The notes: generated from the letters alone by a model not told the origin. DNA of 64,000 nt from Pseudomonadota bacterium (GCA_023418595.1 JAEZZI010000003.1:66224-130223); one strand, 5' to 3'; shown: positions 25,972-35,025, counted from the first letter of the stretch. Numbers and translations: made by a program.

Positions 25972-26853
25972 CTAAGCCTTCACCCAATCCCTTCGCGCGA
26001 TCCCCTGCGCGTGGAGCAGCGCCGACAACGGCGCGTGGTCGAGCCGCGCCCCCGCCGCCGCGGCCACCACCGGCTTCGCGCGATAGGCGACCCCCAGCCC
26101 GGCTTCGCGGATCATCGCCAGATCGTTGGCGCCGTCACCGATCGCCATCGTCGCCGACAGCGGAATGCCGAGCGCGGCGGCTTCGGCCAGCAATGTCGCC
26201 TGCTTGGTCGCGGCATCGACGATCGGCTTGCCGACCGTTCCGGTCAGACGGCCTGCGTCCACCAGCAAGCTATTGGCGATCACCCGATCGAACCCGATCC
26301 GCGCGCCGACGGGATCGGCAAAGCGGGTGAAGCCGCCCGACACCAGCACCGATCTCGCACCGCGCGCGCGCATCGTGCGGATCAGCGTCGCCGCGCCTTC
26401 CGAATCGCGGACCCGTTCGGCAAGACACAGGTCGATCGCCGATTCCTCCTGCCCTTCGAGCAACGCCACCCGCGCATCGAGCGCGGCGGCGAAATCGAGT
26501 TCGCCGCGCATCGCCGCCTCGGTCACCTCGGCGATCTGCGGTTTGATCCCGGCATAATCGGCAAGCTCGTCGATGCATTCGACGGTAATCATCGTCGAAT
26601 CCATATCGGCGACGACCAGCTTCTTCTCGCGCCCCTCGGCAGGCTGCACGATCACGTCGGTTCGATCAAAGGCGCCTTCCAGTGCGGCGCGCGCTGCCGC
26701 CGGATCGCCGTCGAAGGGGATGTCGGCGGCCTCGCCTTCGTCGATCCACGCCCAGTCGCCGACGCCCAGCCCCGCCGCCGCCAGCCGGTCGCGCGCGTCG
26801 GAAATATCTCCCGCTCGCAAGGGTTCGGCTGCTAACAGCGTGGCGATGAACAT
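25972..26853 (-). CDS. serB: Phosphoserine phosphatase
   Basis: A 293-residue SerB, the last step of serine synthesis. The HAD motifs are present: DMDSTMI with the two catalytic Asp residues, VSGGFTRFADPV, and AIGDGANDLAM. An N-terminal ACT-like region (about residues 1-85) is the usual regulatory extension. GGGAGAG lies six bases upstream of ATG 26853. Its start codon overlaps the divergent miaA start. Confidence 0.95.
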   Translation of the reverse strand: MFIATLLAAEPLRAGDISDARDRLAAAGLGVGDWAWIDEGEAADIPFDGDPAAARAALEGAFDRTDVIVQPAEGREKKLVVADMDSTMITVECIDELADYAGIKPQIAEVTEAAMRGELDFAAALDARVALLEGQEESAIDLCLAERVRDSEGAATLIRTMRARGARSVLVSGGFTRFADPVGARIGFDRVIANSLLVDAGRLTGTVGKPIVDAATKQATLLAEAAALGIPLSATMAIGDGANDLAMIREAGLGVAYRAKPVVAAAAGARLDHAPLSALLHAQGIARRDWVKA

Positions 26854-27784
26854 GATCGGCTCTCCCGCGGCTCCAAGGGTGGCGCTCATCGCAGGCCCGA
26901 CCGCGAGCGGCAAGTCCGCGCTCGCGCTTGCCATTGCCGAGCGTCACAACGGCACGGTCATCAACGCCGACAGCGCACAGGTCTATCGCGACCTGCGCGT
27001 GCTCTCCGCCCGCCCCTCGGCGGAGGAGGAAGCCCGCGCGCCGCACCGGCTGTTCGGCCATGTCGATGGAGCGGAAGACCATAATGCCGCGCGCTGGGCG
27101 AACGAGGCGCGCGCCGAGATCGCAGCCGCGCATGATGCGGGCCGGTTGCCGATCCTGGTCGGCGGCACCGGGCTTTACCTGCGGACATTGCTCGACGGGA
27201 TCGCGCCGGTGCCCGAAATCGACCCCGCAATCCGCGCAGAGGTTCGCGCGCTGCCGGTCGGTGAGGCGCATGCGGCGCTGGCGGTCGCCGACCCCGCCGC
27301 CGCCGCGCGGCTCAACCCCGCCGACACCACCCGCGTCGCCCGCGCGCTTGAGGTGGTGCGATCGACCGGCCGCACGCTCGCCGACTGGCAGGCGACGCGG
27401 ATCGGTGGCATCGGCGGCGACATTGCCCTGCTGCCGATGATCCTGCTGCCGCCGCGCGACTGGCTCCACCAACGCTGCGACCGCCGACTGGCGATGATGT
27501 TCGACGAAGGCGCAGTCGAAGAAGTGCGCGCGCTGATCGCTCGCGGCGATATGGCCCCCGACGCGCCGGTGATGCGCGCCATCGGCGTGCGCGAGATCGC
27601 GGCGATGCTCGGCGGCGAAATCGACCGCGAAGCCGCGCTGGAGGCTGCACGCACCGCCACCCGCCAATACGCCAAGCGGCAATATACCTGGTTCCGCAAC
27701 CAGCCCCCCGCCGACTGGCCGCGCACGCAGGAGACACAAACGGATAATATTCTGCGTGATTTTGAAACAAGATTCTTTTTATAG
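26852..27784 (+). CDS. miaA: tRNA dimethylallyltransferase
   Basis: A 310-residue MiaA that attaches a dimethylallyl group to A37 of tRNAs reading UNN codons. The P-loop GPTASGKSAL is near the N-terminus. DSAQVYRDLRVLSARPS, HRLFGHVD and LVGGTGLYLR follow, and the C-terminal zone is KRQYTWFRNQ. Candidate starts are ATG 26852, ATG 26846 and GTG 26879; none has a clear ribosome-binding site. With 26852 the start shares bases with the divergent serB start. The annotated start is therefore uncertain; the product is not. Confidence 0.93.
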   Translation: MIGSPAAPRVALIAGPTASGKSALALAIAERHNGTVINADSAQVYRDLRVLSARPSAEEEARAPHRLFGHVDGAEDHNAARWANEARAEIAAAHDAGRLPILVGGTGLYLRTLLDGIAPVPEIDPAIRAEVRALPVGEAHAALAVADPAAAARLNPADTTRVARALEVVRSTGRTLADWQATRIGGIGGDIALLPMILLPPRDWLHQRCDRRLAMMFDEGAVEEVRALIARGDMAPDAPVMRAIGVREIAAMLGGEIDREAALEAARTATRQYAKRQYTWFRNQPPADWPRTQETQTDNILRDFETRFFL

Positions 27785-27859
27785 TGGTTGACGCGTAGTT
27801 TTTATACGGTTAGGCGCGCCCTTCCAGTTCTGATATTGCGTATGCGAAAGGAGCACGCC

Positions 27860-29605
27860 GTGACCGAGAAAAGCGGAGCCGACATCCTGATCGAGGCGTT
27901 GACCGACCTCGGTGTGGAGGTCGTGTTCGGCTATCCGGGCGGCGCGGTGCTCCCGATCTATGACGCTCTGTTCAAGCAGAAGCGCATCCGCCACATCCTC
28001 GTCCGCCATGAACAGGCTGCGACCCATGCGGCGGAGGGCTATGCGCGTTCGACCGGCAAACCCGGCGTGGTGCTCGTCACCTCCGGTCCCGGCGCGACCA
28101 ACGCGGTCACTGGCATCGCCGACGCGCTGATGGATTCGATCCCGATGGTCGTCATCACGGGTCAGGTGCCGACCGCTCTGATCGGCACCGACGCGTTTCA
28201 GGAAGCCGATACCGTCGGCATCACGCGCCACGTCACCAAGCATAATTATCTGGTGAAAGACCCCGCGCGGCTGGGCGCGACGATCCATGAGGCGTTCCAC
28301 ATCGCCACCTCGGGCCGCCCCGGTCCGGTCGTGGTCGACATCCCCAAGGACGTTCAGGTCGCGACCGCCAAATCGGTCAAATACGGCACGATCGAACACA
28401 AGACCTATCGCCCGCAAATCAAGGCCGAACCATCGCTGATCGAGGCGGCGGTGGACATGATCGCGGCCGCCGAACGCCCGGTCTTCTACACCGGCGGCGG
28501 CATCATCAATTCCGGGCCCGGCGCGTCGCAATTGCTGCGCGAGCTGGCGCGGATCACCGGCGCGCCGGTCACATCGACGCTGATGGGTCTGGGCGCCCTT
28601 CCCGCTTCTTCCCCGCAATGGCTGGGGATGCTGGGGATGCACGGCACGTTCGAGGCCAATATGGCGATGAACAAGGCCGACCTGATCGTCTGTCTGGGCG
28701 CGCGGTTCGACGACCGGGTGACGGGTCGCCTCGACGCCTTCAGCCCTCACAGCCGCAAGATCCATGTCGATATCGACCGGAGTTCGGTGAACAAGAATGT
28801 CCGCGTCGACCTGCCAATCGTCGCGGATTGCGGGCGCGCGATCGAGGATATGGTGCGGGTGTGGAAATCGCGGCAATATCCCAAGCCGGACCTGTCCGAA
28901 TGGTGGAACCGGATCGAAGGCTGGCGCGCGACCAGATGCCTGGATTTTCCGGAGACGGCCGACGAGATTATGCCGCAACGCGCGATCCGATCATTGTGGC
29001 AGGCGACCAGGGACCGTGCGCCGATCATCACTACCGAAGTCGGCCAGCATCAGATGTGGGCCGCGCAGCATTTCGACTTCGAAAGCCCGAACAAATGGCT
29101 GACTTCGGGCGGGCTGGGCACGATGGGCTATGGCCTGCCCGCCGCGATCGGCGCGCAACTGGGCAATCCGAAGGCGCTGGTGATCGATATCGCAGGCGAA
29201 GCGTCGATCCAGATGAACATCCAGGAACTGGCGACCGCGACCCAGTACCGGCTGCCGGTCAAGGTCTTCATCCTCAACAACCAGTATATGGGCATGGTCC
29301 GCCAGTGGCAGGAGCTGACCTATGAAAGCCGCTATTCGGAAAGCTATTCGGATTCGCTCCCCGATTTCGTGAAGCTGGCCGAGGCTTACGGCTGGAAGGG
29401 CATCCGCATCGAACGCCCGGATCGGCTGGACGCCGGGATCGCCGACATGCTCGCCCATGACGGCCCGGTGATGGTCGATTGCATGGTGGCGCAACTCGCC
29501 AACTGCTTCCCGATGATCCCGTCGGGCGCGGCGCATACCGACATGATCCTCCAGGCGAACGAAGTCTCCGGCACGATGGACGACGAAGCGAAGGCGCTGG
29601 TTTAA
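27860..29605 (+). CDS. ilvB: Acetolactate synthase large subunit
   Basis: A 581-residue ThDP-dependent acetohydroxyacid synthase, first common step of valine, leucine and isoleucine synthesis. Seen are the N-terminal FGYPGGAVLPIYDAL, the catalytic Glu in RHEQAATHAAEGYA, the FAD/beta domain RFDDRVTGRLDAFS, and the ThDP site GEASIQMNIQELAT with ILNNQYMGMVRQWQ. GTG 27860 has AAAGGAG six bases upstream and is chosen over ATG 27842. ilvN follows after four bases; miaA lies 75 bases upstream. Confidence 0.97.
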   Translation: MTEKSGADILIEALTDLGVEVVFGYPGGAVLPIYDALFKQKRIRHILVRHEQAATHAAEGYARSTGKPGVVLVTSGPGATNAVTGIADALMDSIPMVVITGQVPTALIGTDAFQEADTVGITRHVTKHNYLVKDPARLGATIHEAFHIATSGRPGPVVVDIPKDVQVATAKSVKYGTIEHKTYRPQIKAEPSLIEAAVDMIAAAERPVFYTGGGIINSGPGASQLLRELARITGAPVTSTLMGLGALPASSPQWLGMLGMHGTFEANMAMNKADLIVCLGARFDDRVTGRLDAFSPHSRKIHVDIDRSSVNKNVRVDLPIVADCGRAIEDMVRVWKSRQYPKPDLSEWWNRIEGWRATRCLDFPETADEIMPQRAIRSLWQATRDRAPIITTEVGQHQMWAAQHFDFESPNKWLTSGGLGTMGYGLPAAIGAQLGNPKALVIDIAGEASIQMNIQELATATQYRLPVKVFILNNQYMGMVRQWQELTYESRYSESYSDSLPDFVKLAEAYGWKGIRIERPDRLDAGIADMLAHDGPVMVDCMVAQLANCFPMIPSGAAHTDMILQANEVSGTMDDEAKALV

Positions 29606-29609
29606 AAAC

Positions 29610-30125
29610 ATGCACATCACCCAGGAAACCGCAGAGCGGCACACGCTCGCCATTCTCGTCGATAACGAACCCGGCATCCTCGCGCGGATCGCGGGGCTGT
29701 TCACCGCGCGCGGCTACAATATCGAATCGCTGACCGTGACCGACATCAGCGAGGACGACCGGATCAGCCGGATCACCATCGTCACCTCTGCATCGGCGCA
29801 TGTGATGGAACAGATCATCGCCCAGCTCGACCGTCTTGTCCCGGTGCATAAGGTGACCGACCTGACGGTGCTCGGCGCGCATGTCGAACGCGAACTCGCG
29901 CTGGTGAAGGTCGCAGGGCGCGGCGAACAGCGGATCGAAGCGCTGCGGTTGGCCGATGTCTATCGTGCCCGCGTGGTCGATGCGACCACCGCGAGCTTCG
30001 TGTTCGAAGTGACAGGGGGCACCGAGAAGATCGACAAGTTCGTCGAACTGATGCGCGAAGTCGGCCTGGTCGAAGTCGCGCGCACCGGCATCGTCGCCAT
30101 CTCTCGCGGGAGCGAGGCTGCCTGA
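29610..30125 (+). CDS. ilvN: Acetolactate synthase small (regulatory) subunit
   Basis: A 171-residue regulatory subunit with an N-terminal ACT domain (HTLAILVDNEPGILARIAGLF, residues about 11-85) that binds valine for feedback control, and a C-terminal domain that activates IlvB (AGRGEQRIEALRLADVYRARVVD). Four bases separate it from ilvB, so the two subunits are co-translated. A palindrome lies between it and ilvC. Confidence 0.96.
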   Translation: MHITQETAERHTLAILVDNEPGILARIAGLFTARGYNIESLTVTDISEDDRISRITIVTSASAHVMEQIIAQLDRLVPVHKVTDLTVLGAHVERELALVKVAGRGEQRIEALRLADVYRARVVDATTASFVFEVTGGTEKIDKFVELMREVGLVEVARTGIVAISRGSEAA

Positions 30126-30134
30126 TCTTACAAA

Positions 30135-30217
30135 CCGTCACCCCAGCGAAAGCTGGGGTATCAAGTCGCAAGGGATATCCAATGCGGCATGAGATGCCAG
30201 CTTTCGCTGGCATGACG
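30135..30217. repeat. Paired palindrome, variant of family A
   Basis: Starts CCGTCACCCCAGCGAAAGCTGGGG and ends CCAGCTTTCGCTGGCATGACG, so the outer CGTCA/TGACG ends match family A while the arms differ (CAGCGAAAGCTG). It sits between ilvN and ilvC without interrupting either. Confidence 0.85.
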
Positions 30218-30241
30218 TTTAATTTTCGAAGGGGACAAACC

Positions 30242-31261
30242 ATGCGTGTCTATTACGATTCCGACGCCGACCTGAACCTGATCTCCGACAAGAAGATCGC
30301 GATCGTCGGCTATGGCAGCCAGGGCCATGCCCATGCCCAGAATCTGCGCGATTCGGGCGTGAAGGACGTGGCCATCGCATTGCGCCCCGGTTCCGCCAGC
30401 GCGGTAAAGGCAGAGGACGCCGGTTTCCAGGTCATGTCGAACAAGGAGGCGGCGGGCTGGGCCGACATCCTGATGATCCTCGCCCCCGACGAGCATCAGG
30501 CGGCGATCTGGAACGACGATCTGAAGGGCAATATGAAGCCGGGCGCCGCGCTCGCCTTCGCGCACGGCCTGAACGTCCATTTCGGGCTGATCGAACCAGA
30601 GGCTGAAATCGACGTCATCATGATCGCGCCCAAGGGGCCGGGCCACACCGTGCGCAGCGAATACAAGCGCGGCGGCGGCGTCCCCTGCCTGATCGCGGTG
30701 CACCAGGACGCGACCGGCAACGCGCATGACGTGGCGCTCGCTTATGCCAGCGGCGTCGGCGGCGGGCGTTCGGGGATCATCGAAACCAATTTTCGCGAGG
30801 AATGCGAAACCGACCTGTTCGGCGAACAGGCGGTGCTGTGCGGCGGCATCACCCATTTGATCCAGGCGGGGTTCGAGACGCTGGTCGAGGCGGGATACGC
30901 GCCCGAAATGGCGTATTTCGAATGCCTGCACGAAACCAAGCTGATCGTCGACCTGCTCTATGAAGGCGGCATCGCCAATATGCGCTATTCGATCTCGAAC
31001 ACTGCGGAATATGGCGATATCACCACCGGCCCGCGGATCATCACCGACGAGACGAAGAAGGAAATGAAGCGCGTGCTCGACGACATCCAGTCGGGCCGGT
31101 TCGTGCGCGACTTCGTGCTCGATAACCGCGCGGGCCAGCCGCAGCTAAAGGCCGCACGCAAGCGGGCCGAGGCGCATCCGATCGAGAAGACCGGGGCGGA
31201 ACTGCGCGCGATGATGCCGTGGATCGGCGCGAACAAGCTGGTGGATAAGGCGAGGAACTAG
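30242..31261 (+). CDS. ilvC: Ketol-acid reductoisomerase
   Basis: A 339-residue class I KARI, which isomerises and reduces acetolactate or acetohydroxybutyrate. The N-terminal Rossmann motif is GYGSQGHAHAQNLRDSG, and the C-terminal domain holds the Mg-binding acidic residues in ETDLFGEQAVLCGG and ETKLIVDLLYEGG. AAGGGGA lies seven bases upstream of ATG 30242. The transcript may continue from ilvBN through the palindrome. Confidence 0.97.
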   Translation: MRVYYDSDADLNLISDKKIAIVGYGSQGHAHAQNLRDSGVKDVAIALRPGSASAVKAEDAGFQVMSNKEAAGWADILMILAPDEHQAAIWNDDLKGNMKPGAALAFAHGLNVHFGLIEPEAEIDVIMIAPKGPGHTVRSEYKRGGGVPCLIAVHQDATGNAHDVALAYASGVGGGRSGIIETNFREECETDLFGEQAVLCGGITHLIQAGFETLVEAGYAPEMAYFECLHETKLIVDLLYEGGIANMRYSISNTAEYGDITTGPRIITDETKKEMKRVLDDIQSGRFVRDFVLDNRAGQPQLKAARKRAEAHPIEKTGAELRAMMPWIGANKLVDKARN

Positions 31262-31423
31262 GCGCAGCGCCGCAGGTCGGAAAGCAAAGCTTCCGACCGC
31301 GTGGGCGCGCAGGCGCCCAAGCAAGCCCGGACGGCACGACGGAGCCAGCCCATAGGGCACGGCTTCGCCGGGTCCGACGGGCTGGCAGTGAGATTACGAA
31401 CCGCCTTGCCCCCAAAACAACCC

Positions 31424-31501
31424 GTGCTCCCGCGCAGGTGGCAGCCCAGGATAATCGAGCATAACGCCAGCAACCCTGGGCTCCCGCCTGCGCGAGAGCA
31501 C
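31424..31501. repeat. Paired palindrome, family E
   Basis: Arms 31424-31450 and 31475-31501 are inverted copies (27 bases, three mismatches) built on GCGCAGG and CCTGCGC with AGCCCAGG ends. The element is between the convergent ilvC and murD2 genes. The upstream 160 bases hold another hairpin (GGTCGGAA / TTCCGACC at 31273-31299), perhaps terminating ilvC. Confidence 0.85.
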
Positions 31502-31506
31502 AGCCA

Positions 31507-32838
31507 TTACTGGTGCGACGTCGCGTATCGCTCACACAGCGCGCGGAACCGCTCGCCGCGCTCCTCGAAACTCTTGAACTGCACGAAGCTCGGCGCGGCG
31601 GGGGACAGCAGCAGCACGTCCCCCTCGCCCGCTCGTCCGCACGCGCCGCGCACCGCCGCCTCCAGATCGGCCACCAGCGTCACCAGAACGCCGTCCAGCC
31701 GCCCGGCAAACTCACTTTCCATCCGACGCCCGGTATCCGGCAGCAACCACAGGCTCGTCACCCCCGCCGCGCGGATCGCATCGGGGAGCGCGGCATGGTC
31801 CTGCCCCCGCTCGCTGCCGCCCAGAATCAGGTGGATCGGCCGCCCGGCATAGACCGACAGCGCCGCCATCGTCGCCTGCGGCACGGTCGATATGCTGTCA
31901 TCGACGCAGGTCAGGCCGCCGACCGCAAATTCCTCCATCCGGTGCGGCAGGGTCGCGAAGCCGCCGAGATCGATCGCCCACGGATCCTCCAGCGCATCGA
32001 GCATCAGCGCCACGCTCGCCGCCGCCGCGACATTCGACAGATTATGTTCGCCCTTCGGCACAACGCCGGTGAGCGAAACGGCACGCCCCTGATAGCTGAG
32101 CGATCCGCCGACTGCGGTATAGCCCTGCCCGTCGTTGAACCAGGTCACGTTCGCACGGTCGCCCAGCCGCTTTCGGATCTCGGCATCGCGGTAATTCAGA
32201 ACCGCTGGCACGCTCGGGTCGATCGTCGCCAGCCGCAGCTTGTCGGCATAATAGGTCTCGACCGATCCGTGCCATGGCACATGTTCGGGATAGAGGTTGT
32301 TGACCACCACCAGAGCGGGCGCGCGGTCGAGATCGGCGGTCTGATAGCTCGACAGCTCCAGGATGGTGTGGTCGACCGCAGGCGCTTCGCCGATCGCCGC
32401 AGTCCCGGCATTGCCCAACAGCTTCGCATCGCGCCCGGCGGCGCGCAGCATGTGGAGGATCAGCGTCGATGTCGTGCTCTTGCCCTTGGTGCCGGTGACG
32501 CCGATCGTGCCTGCGGTGCCGTGCGCCTCCAACCAGAGGTTGGTCGAGGAAGTGACGCGCGTTCCCACCGCCTTCGCATCAGCGATTTCCTGTCGTTTCA
32601 GGCTGATGCCGGGACTTTTGACGATCACGTCGAAATCGCCGTTGGCGATTGCCGCCTTGGCGGTATCGCCCGCCAGCAACGCGACCCCGGCGGGCAGGTC
32701 CAGCCCGTACGCCATTTCGTCGAGCAGCACGGTCACGGTCGCACGCGGATGCTGGGCGCAGACGAAGCGCAACACCGCCTGCCCCTCGCGGCCATAGCCC
32801 CAGATGCCGACCCGGCGCGCGCCGTCAAAGATAGCCAT
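31507..32838 (-). CDS. murD2: Mur ligase, probably MurD2 (UDP-MurNAc-L-Ala:L-Glu ligase)
   Basis: A 443-residue Mur ligase. The ATP site GVTGTKGKSTTS, the metal/carbamate region ELSSYQT, LPHRMEEF and the C-terminal LLLSPAAPSFVQFKSFEERG show the MurD-type layout. In the loop that in MurD reads NDSKATN and lies by D-Glu, this protein reads DDSISTVPQA. The gene overlaps the upstream MurL-like gene by 14 bases. MurD2-MurL pairs add L-Glu and then epimerise it (established in Xanthomonas oryzae). An ordinary MurD cannot be excluded from sequence alone, but the pairing favours MurD2. Confidence 0.8.
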   Translation of the reverse strand: MAIFDGARRVGIWGYGREGQAVLRFVCAQHPRATVTVLLDEMAYGLDLPAGVALLAGDTAKAAIANGDFDVIVKSPGISLKRQEIADAKAVGTRVTSSTNLWLEAHGTAGTIGVTGTKGKSTTSTLILHMLRAAGRDAKLLGNAGTAAIGEAPAVDHTILELSSYQTADLDRAPALVVVNNLYPEHVPWHGSVETYYADKLRLATIDPSVPAVLNYRDAEIRKRLGDRANVTWFNDGQGYTAVGGSLSYQGRAVSLTGVVPKGEHNLSNVAAAASVALMLDALEDPWAIDLGGFATLPHRMEEFAVGGLTCVDDSISTVPQATMAALSVYAGRPIHLILGGSERGQDHAALPDAIRAAGVTSLWLLPDTGRRMESEFAGRLDGVLVTLVADLEAAVRGACGRAGEGDVLLLSPAAPSFVQFKSFEERGERFRALCERYATSHQ

Positions 32839-34180
32839 CAAGCGCCTTTCGAAAGCGGGCGGGCACCCGGCCTTGCCATTGCGGCGTCAGGAAATCGTCA
32901 TAGGCCGCGACCGCATCGGGCGGCGTCGCGGCGATGCGGGGGGCGAGCGCGCGGACGATCGCGGTGTCGCGCCAGTCGGGATGCTCGGCAATCCGCATCA
33001 ATGCCGCGCGCGATTCGAGGAACTCTCCCACGCAATCCCAGGGCTTGTGCGCACCGTCGAGCGCGGACAGTTCCTCATAGCCGCCAAGCTGTTCGGGCAT
33101 ATCGAGCAGGTTCGCACCGAACGCAGCGATCAGCCGCTCGGGCGGCATCGCGGTTGCCATCATCAGGAAGGTGAAGCGACACTTGGCGCAATCGAGGCAC
33201 CAGCGCTCGCCGCTGCGCTCGAGGATGCGAAACGCCTTGTTACAGCTTGTGAACACCCGGTCGTAGCGATCGGTTTTTGCGAACAACTGCGCGATGTGCA
33301 GTTCCGACAGCGGTCGCAGCAGCGAGAAATAGTTCAGGCTGGGCGAGACGTGCATCGCGACATGCTCGGCGAAACGCGCCTCGAACGCGCTGCTCTTCGA
33401 ATATTGGTGGTTCACATCGTCCACCGTCGGTTCGTCGGCAGAGCGTTCGTTCGAAAGGACGATGTGCGACCAGCCATGGACGAAGGCTGCGGCAACCGCG
33501 ATCAGGCTGACGATCGCGGTGATCGGGACATGGCCGTTATAGACAGCGCCGCTCGCGTTCAGTTCGAACAGATACGGGTCGAGGCTGCGTTTCACCGTCG
33601 CCATCGGCACGCCGCTTGCCCCGGCGCTGTCAATCATCGGTTCACGCGGATTGACGCAGAACAACTCGATGTCGTCGCCCGACGCGCGCAGCACTTCCAG
33701 GCTGACCAGCGAGTCCTTGCCGCCGCCGATCAGCACCGCCGAACGGTCGGGTAGATCGACCGTCGCGGCAGGTTCGTCATCCGGGACACCGGCATTCTCG
33801 AACCGGAGCCGTCCGTCGACGGACAATCCGTTGCGCATCGCGAATTCGCCCAGTCCCTCGCGGTAAACCTCCGCAAAGAAAGCGATTTCGTCCTCGGCCA
33901 GTTTCAGGCCGCCCAGGTCGAGCACCGGTGGCAACCACGCCTTGTAATAGCTGACCCCCGCCATCACAAACAGCGAGCGGATCGCCGCGTCGAACGCATG
34001 CCGCGCAGGGCTGCCGGACGCCGGCAATTGCGTGCCGAAATCGACCGTCTCGGTAAAGGCCGCGCCGTTGTCGAACGCATAGTCCAGAAAGACGCGGCCC
34101 GCCTCGTCGTCGGAACGCGTCCCCAGGAAACGGAATGTTTCGGCTGCGGCGGGCTGTGCGGAAGGGGCGGCTTCTGTCAT
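32825..34180 (-). CDS. murL: MurL-type UDP-MurNAc-L-Ala-L-Glu epimerase
   Basis: A 451-residue protein similar to MurL, which converts the terminal L-Glu of UDP-MurNAc-L-Ala-L-Glu to D-Glu using ATP and Mg. Seen are the N-terminal VFLDYAFDNGAAFTET, a conserved GVSYYKAWLPP, a PP-loop-like LIGGGKDSLVSLE near the middle, and a Cys-containing CLDCAKCRFTFLMM. ATG 34180 has AGGTG nine bases upstream; longer starts are non-coding in character. It heads a two-gene operon with the Mur ligase and is divergent from yceI. Whether the genome also has glutamate racemase MurI decides how essential it is. Confidence 0.82.
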   Translation of the reverse strand: MTEAAPSAQPAAAETFRFLGTRSDDEAGRVFLDYAFDNGAAFTETVDFGTQLPASGSPARHAFDAAIRSLFVMAGVSYYKAWLPPVLDLGGLKLAEDEIAFFAEVYREGLGEFAMRNGLSVDGRLRFENAGVPDDEPAATVDLPDRSAVLIGGGKDSLVSLEVLRASGDDIELFCVNPREPMIDSAGASGVPMATVKRSLDPYLFELNASGAVYNGHVPITAIVSLIAVAAAFVHGWSHIVLSNERSADEPTVDDVNHQYSKSSAFEARFAEHVAMHVSPSLNYFSLLRPLSELHIAQLFAKTDRYDRVFTSCNKAFRILERSGERWCLDCAKCRFTFLMMATAMPPERLIAAFGANLLDMPEQLGGYEELSALDGAHKPWDCVGEFLESRAALMRIAEHPDWRDTAIVRALAPRIAATPPDAVAAYDDFLTPQWQGRVPARFRKALDGYL

Positions 34181-34262
34181 GGTCGCACCTGCTTTGCCCC
34201 CGGCGGCACTCCGCGCGCAAGCCCTCTGCGTAGCGCCCCCGGTCAAACGAAAAGGAATAGCC

Positions 34263-34904
34263 ATGCGACTAACCCGTCCCGTCCTGATCGCTGCCCTTGC
34301 CACTGCCGCGATTGCGGCCCCCGTCATCGCGCAGCAGGCGACGACCGCCCCCGCCACGACGCCGGGTGCGCCCGACAAGTCGCGAGTGACCGCAGGCAGC
34401 TATGCGGTCGATCCCGCCCACACCCAGGTGATGTGGCGCGTCAATCATTTCGGCTTCAATGATTATTTCGGCCTGTTCGGCGACGTCACCGGCACGCTCA
34501 GGCTCGACCCGGCGAACCTTCAGGGCTCGTCGGTGGAAATCGCGATCCCGCTTCGCTCGCTCAAGACCAATAGCGACGGGCTGACCAAGCATCTCGCCAG
34601 CGCCGATTTCTTCGAATTCGACCGGTGGGACAGCGCGACGTTCAAATCGACCGGCATCACGCTCGACCCCGACGGGGTGCGCGCGCGGATCGACGGCAAT
34701 CTGACGCTGAAGGGCCAGACCCGGCCGGTGTCGATCACCGCGCGGTTCGAAGGCGCGGGCACCAACCCGATGAACAAGAAGGAAACGGTCGGCTTCCACG
34801 GCCTCGCCAAGATCCAGCGCAGCCAGTTCGGCATCGACTATGCGCTGCCGAATATCCCGGACGAAGTGAACCTCGCGATCAGCGTCGCGTTCGAGAAACA
34901 GTAA
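34263..34904 (+). CDS. yceI: YceI-family periplasmic lipid-binding protein
   Basis: A 213-residue YceI-like protein: signal peptide (about residues 1-23, ending VIAQQ), then a lipocalin-like beta-barrel that binds polyisoprenoid lipids in related structures. Typical blocks are YAVDPAHTQVMWRVNHFGFNDYFG, LKTNSDGLTKHLASADFFE and LTLKGQTRPVSI. AAAAGGA lies six bases upstream of ATG 34263. Divergent from the murL operon with an 82-base gap. Confidence 0.93.
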   Translation: MRLTRPVLIAALATAAIAAPVIAQQATTAPATTPGAPDKSRVTAGSYAVDPAHTQVMWRVNHFGFNDYFGLFGDVTGTLRLDPANLQGSSVEIAIPLRSLKTNSDGLTKHLASADFFEFDRWDSATFKSTGITLDPDGVRARIDGNLTLKGQTRPVSITARFEGAGTNPMNKKETVGFHGLAKIQRSQFGIDYALPNIPDEVNLAISVAFEKQ

Positions 34905-34924
34905 ACGACGTAGCCTCCCCCACC

Positions 34925-34999
34925 CGTTCGTTTCGAGCGAAGTCGAGAAACGTAGGTCAAGCGCCCGCGGGCGTTTCTCGACTTTGCTCGAAACGAACG
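34925..34999. repeat. Paired palindrome, family B copy 3
   Basis: Arms 34925-34952 and 34972-34999 carry the family B 28-base sequence with one mismatch, opposed around a 19-base loop. Located between the convergent yceI and BLUF genes. Confidence 0.9.
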
Positions 35000-35025
35000 T
35001 GTGGGCGAAACGGGGGGATGTGGCT

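Noticed and set aside
27787..27792. TTGACG as a -35 box for ilvB
   Set aside because: No matching -10 sequence at the proper spacing.
27788..27860. Leu/Val/Ile-rich peptide upstream of ilvB (RALPVLILRM) as a leader peptide
   Set aside because: It runs in the same frame into ilvB with no stop codon, starts only at a TTG, and no stem-loop pair was found.
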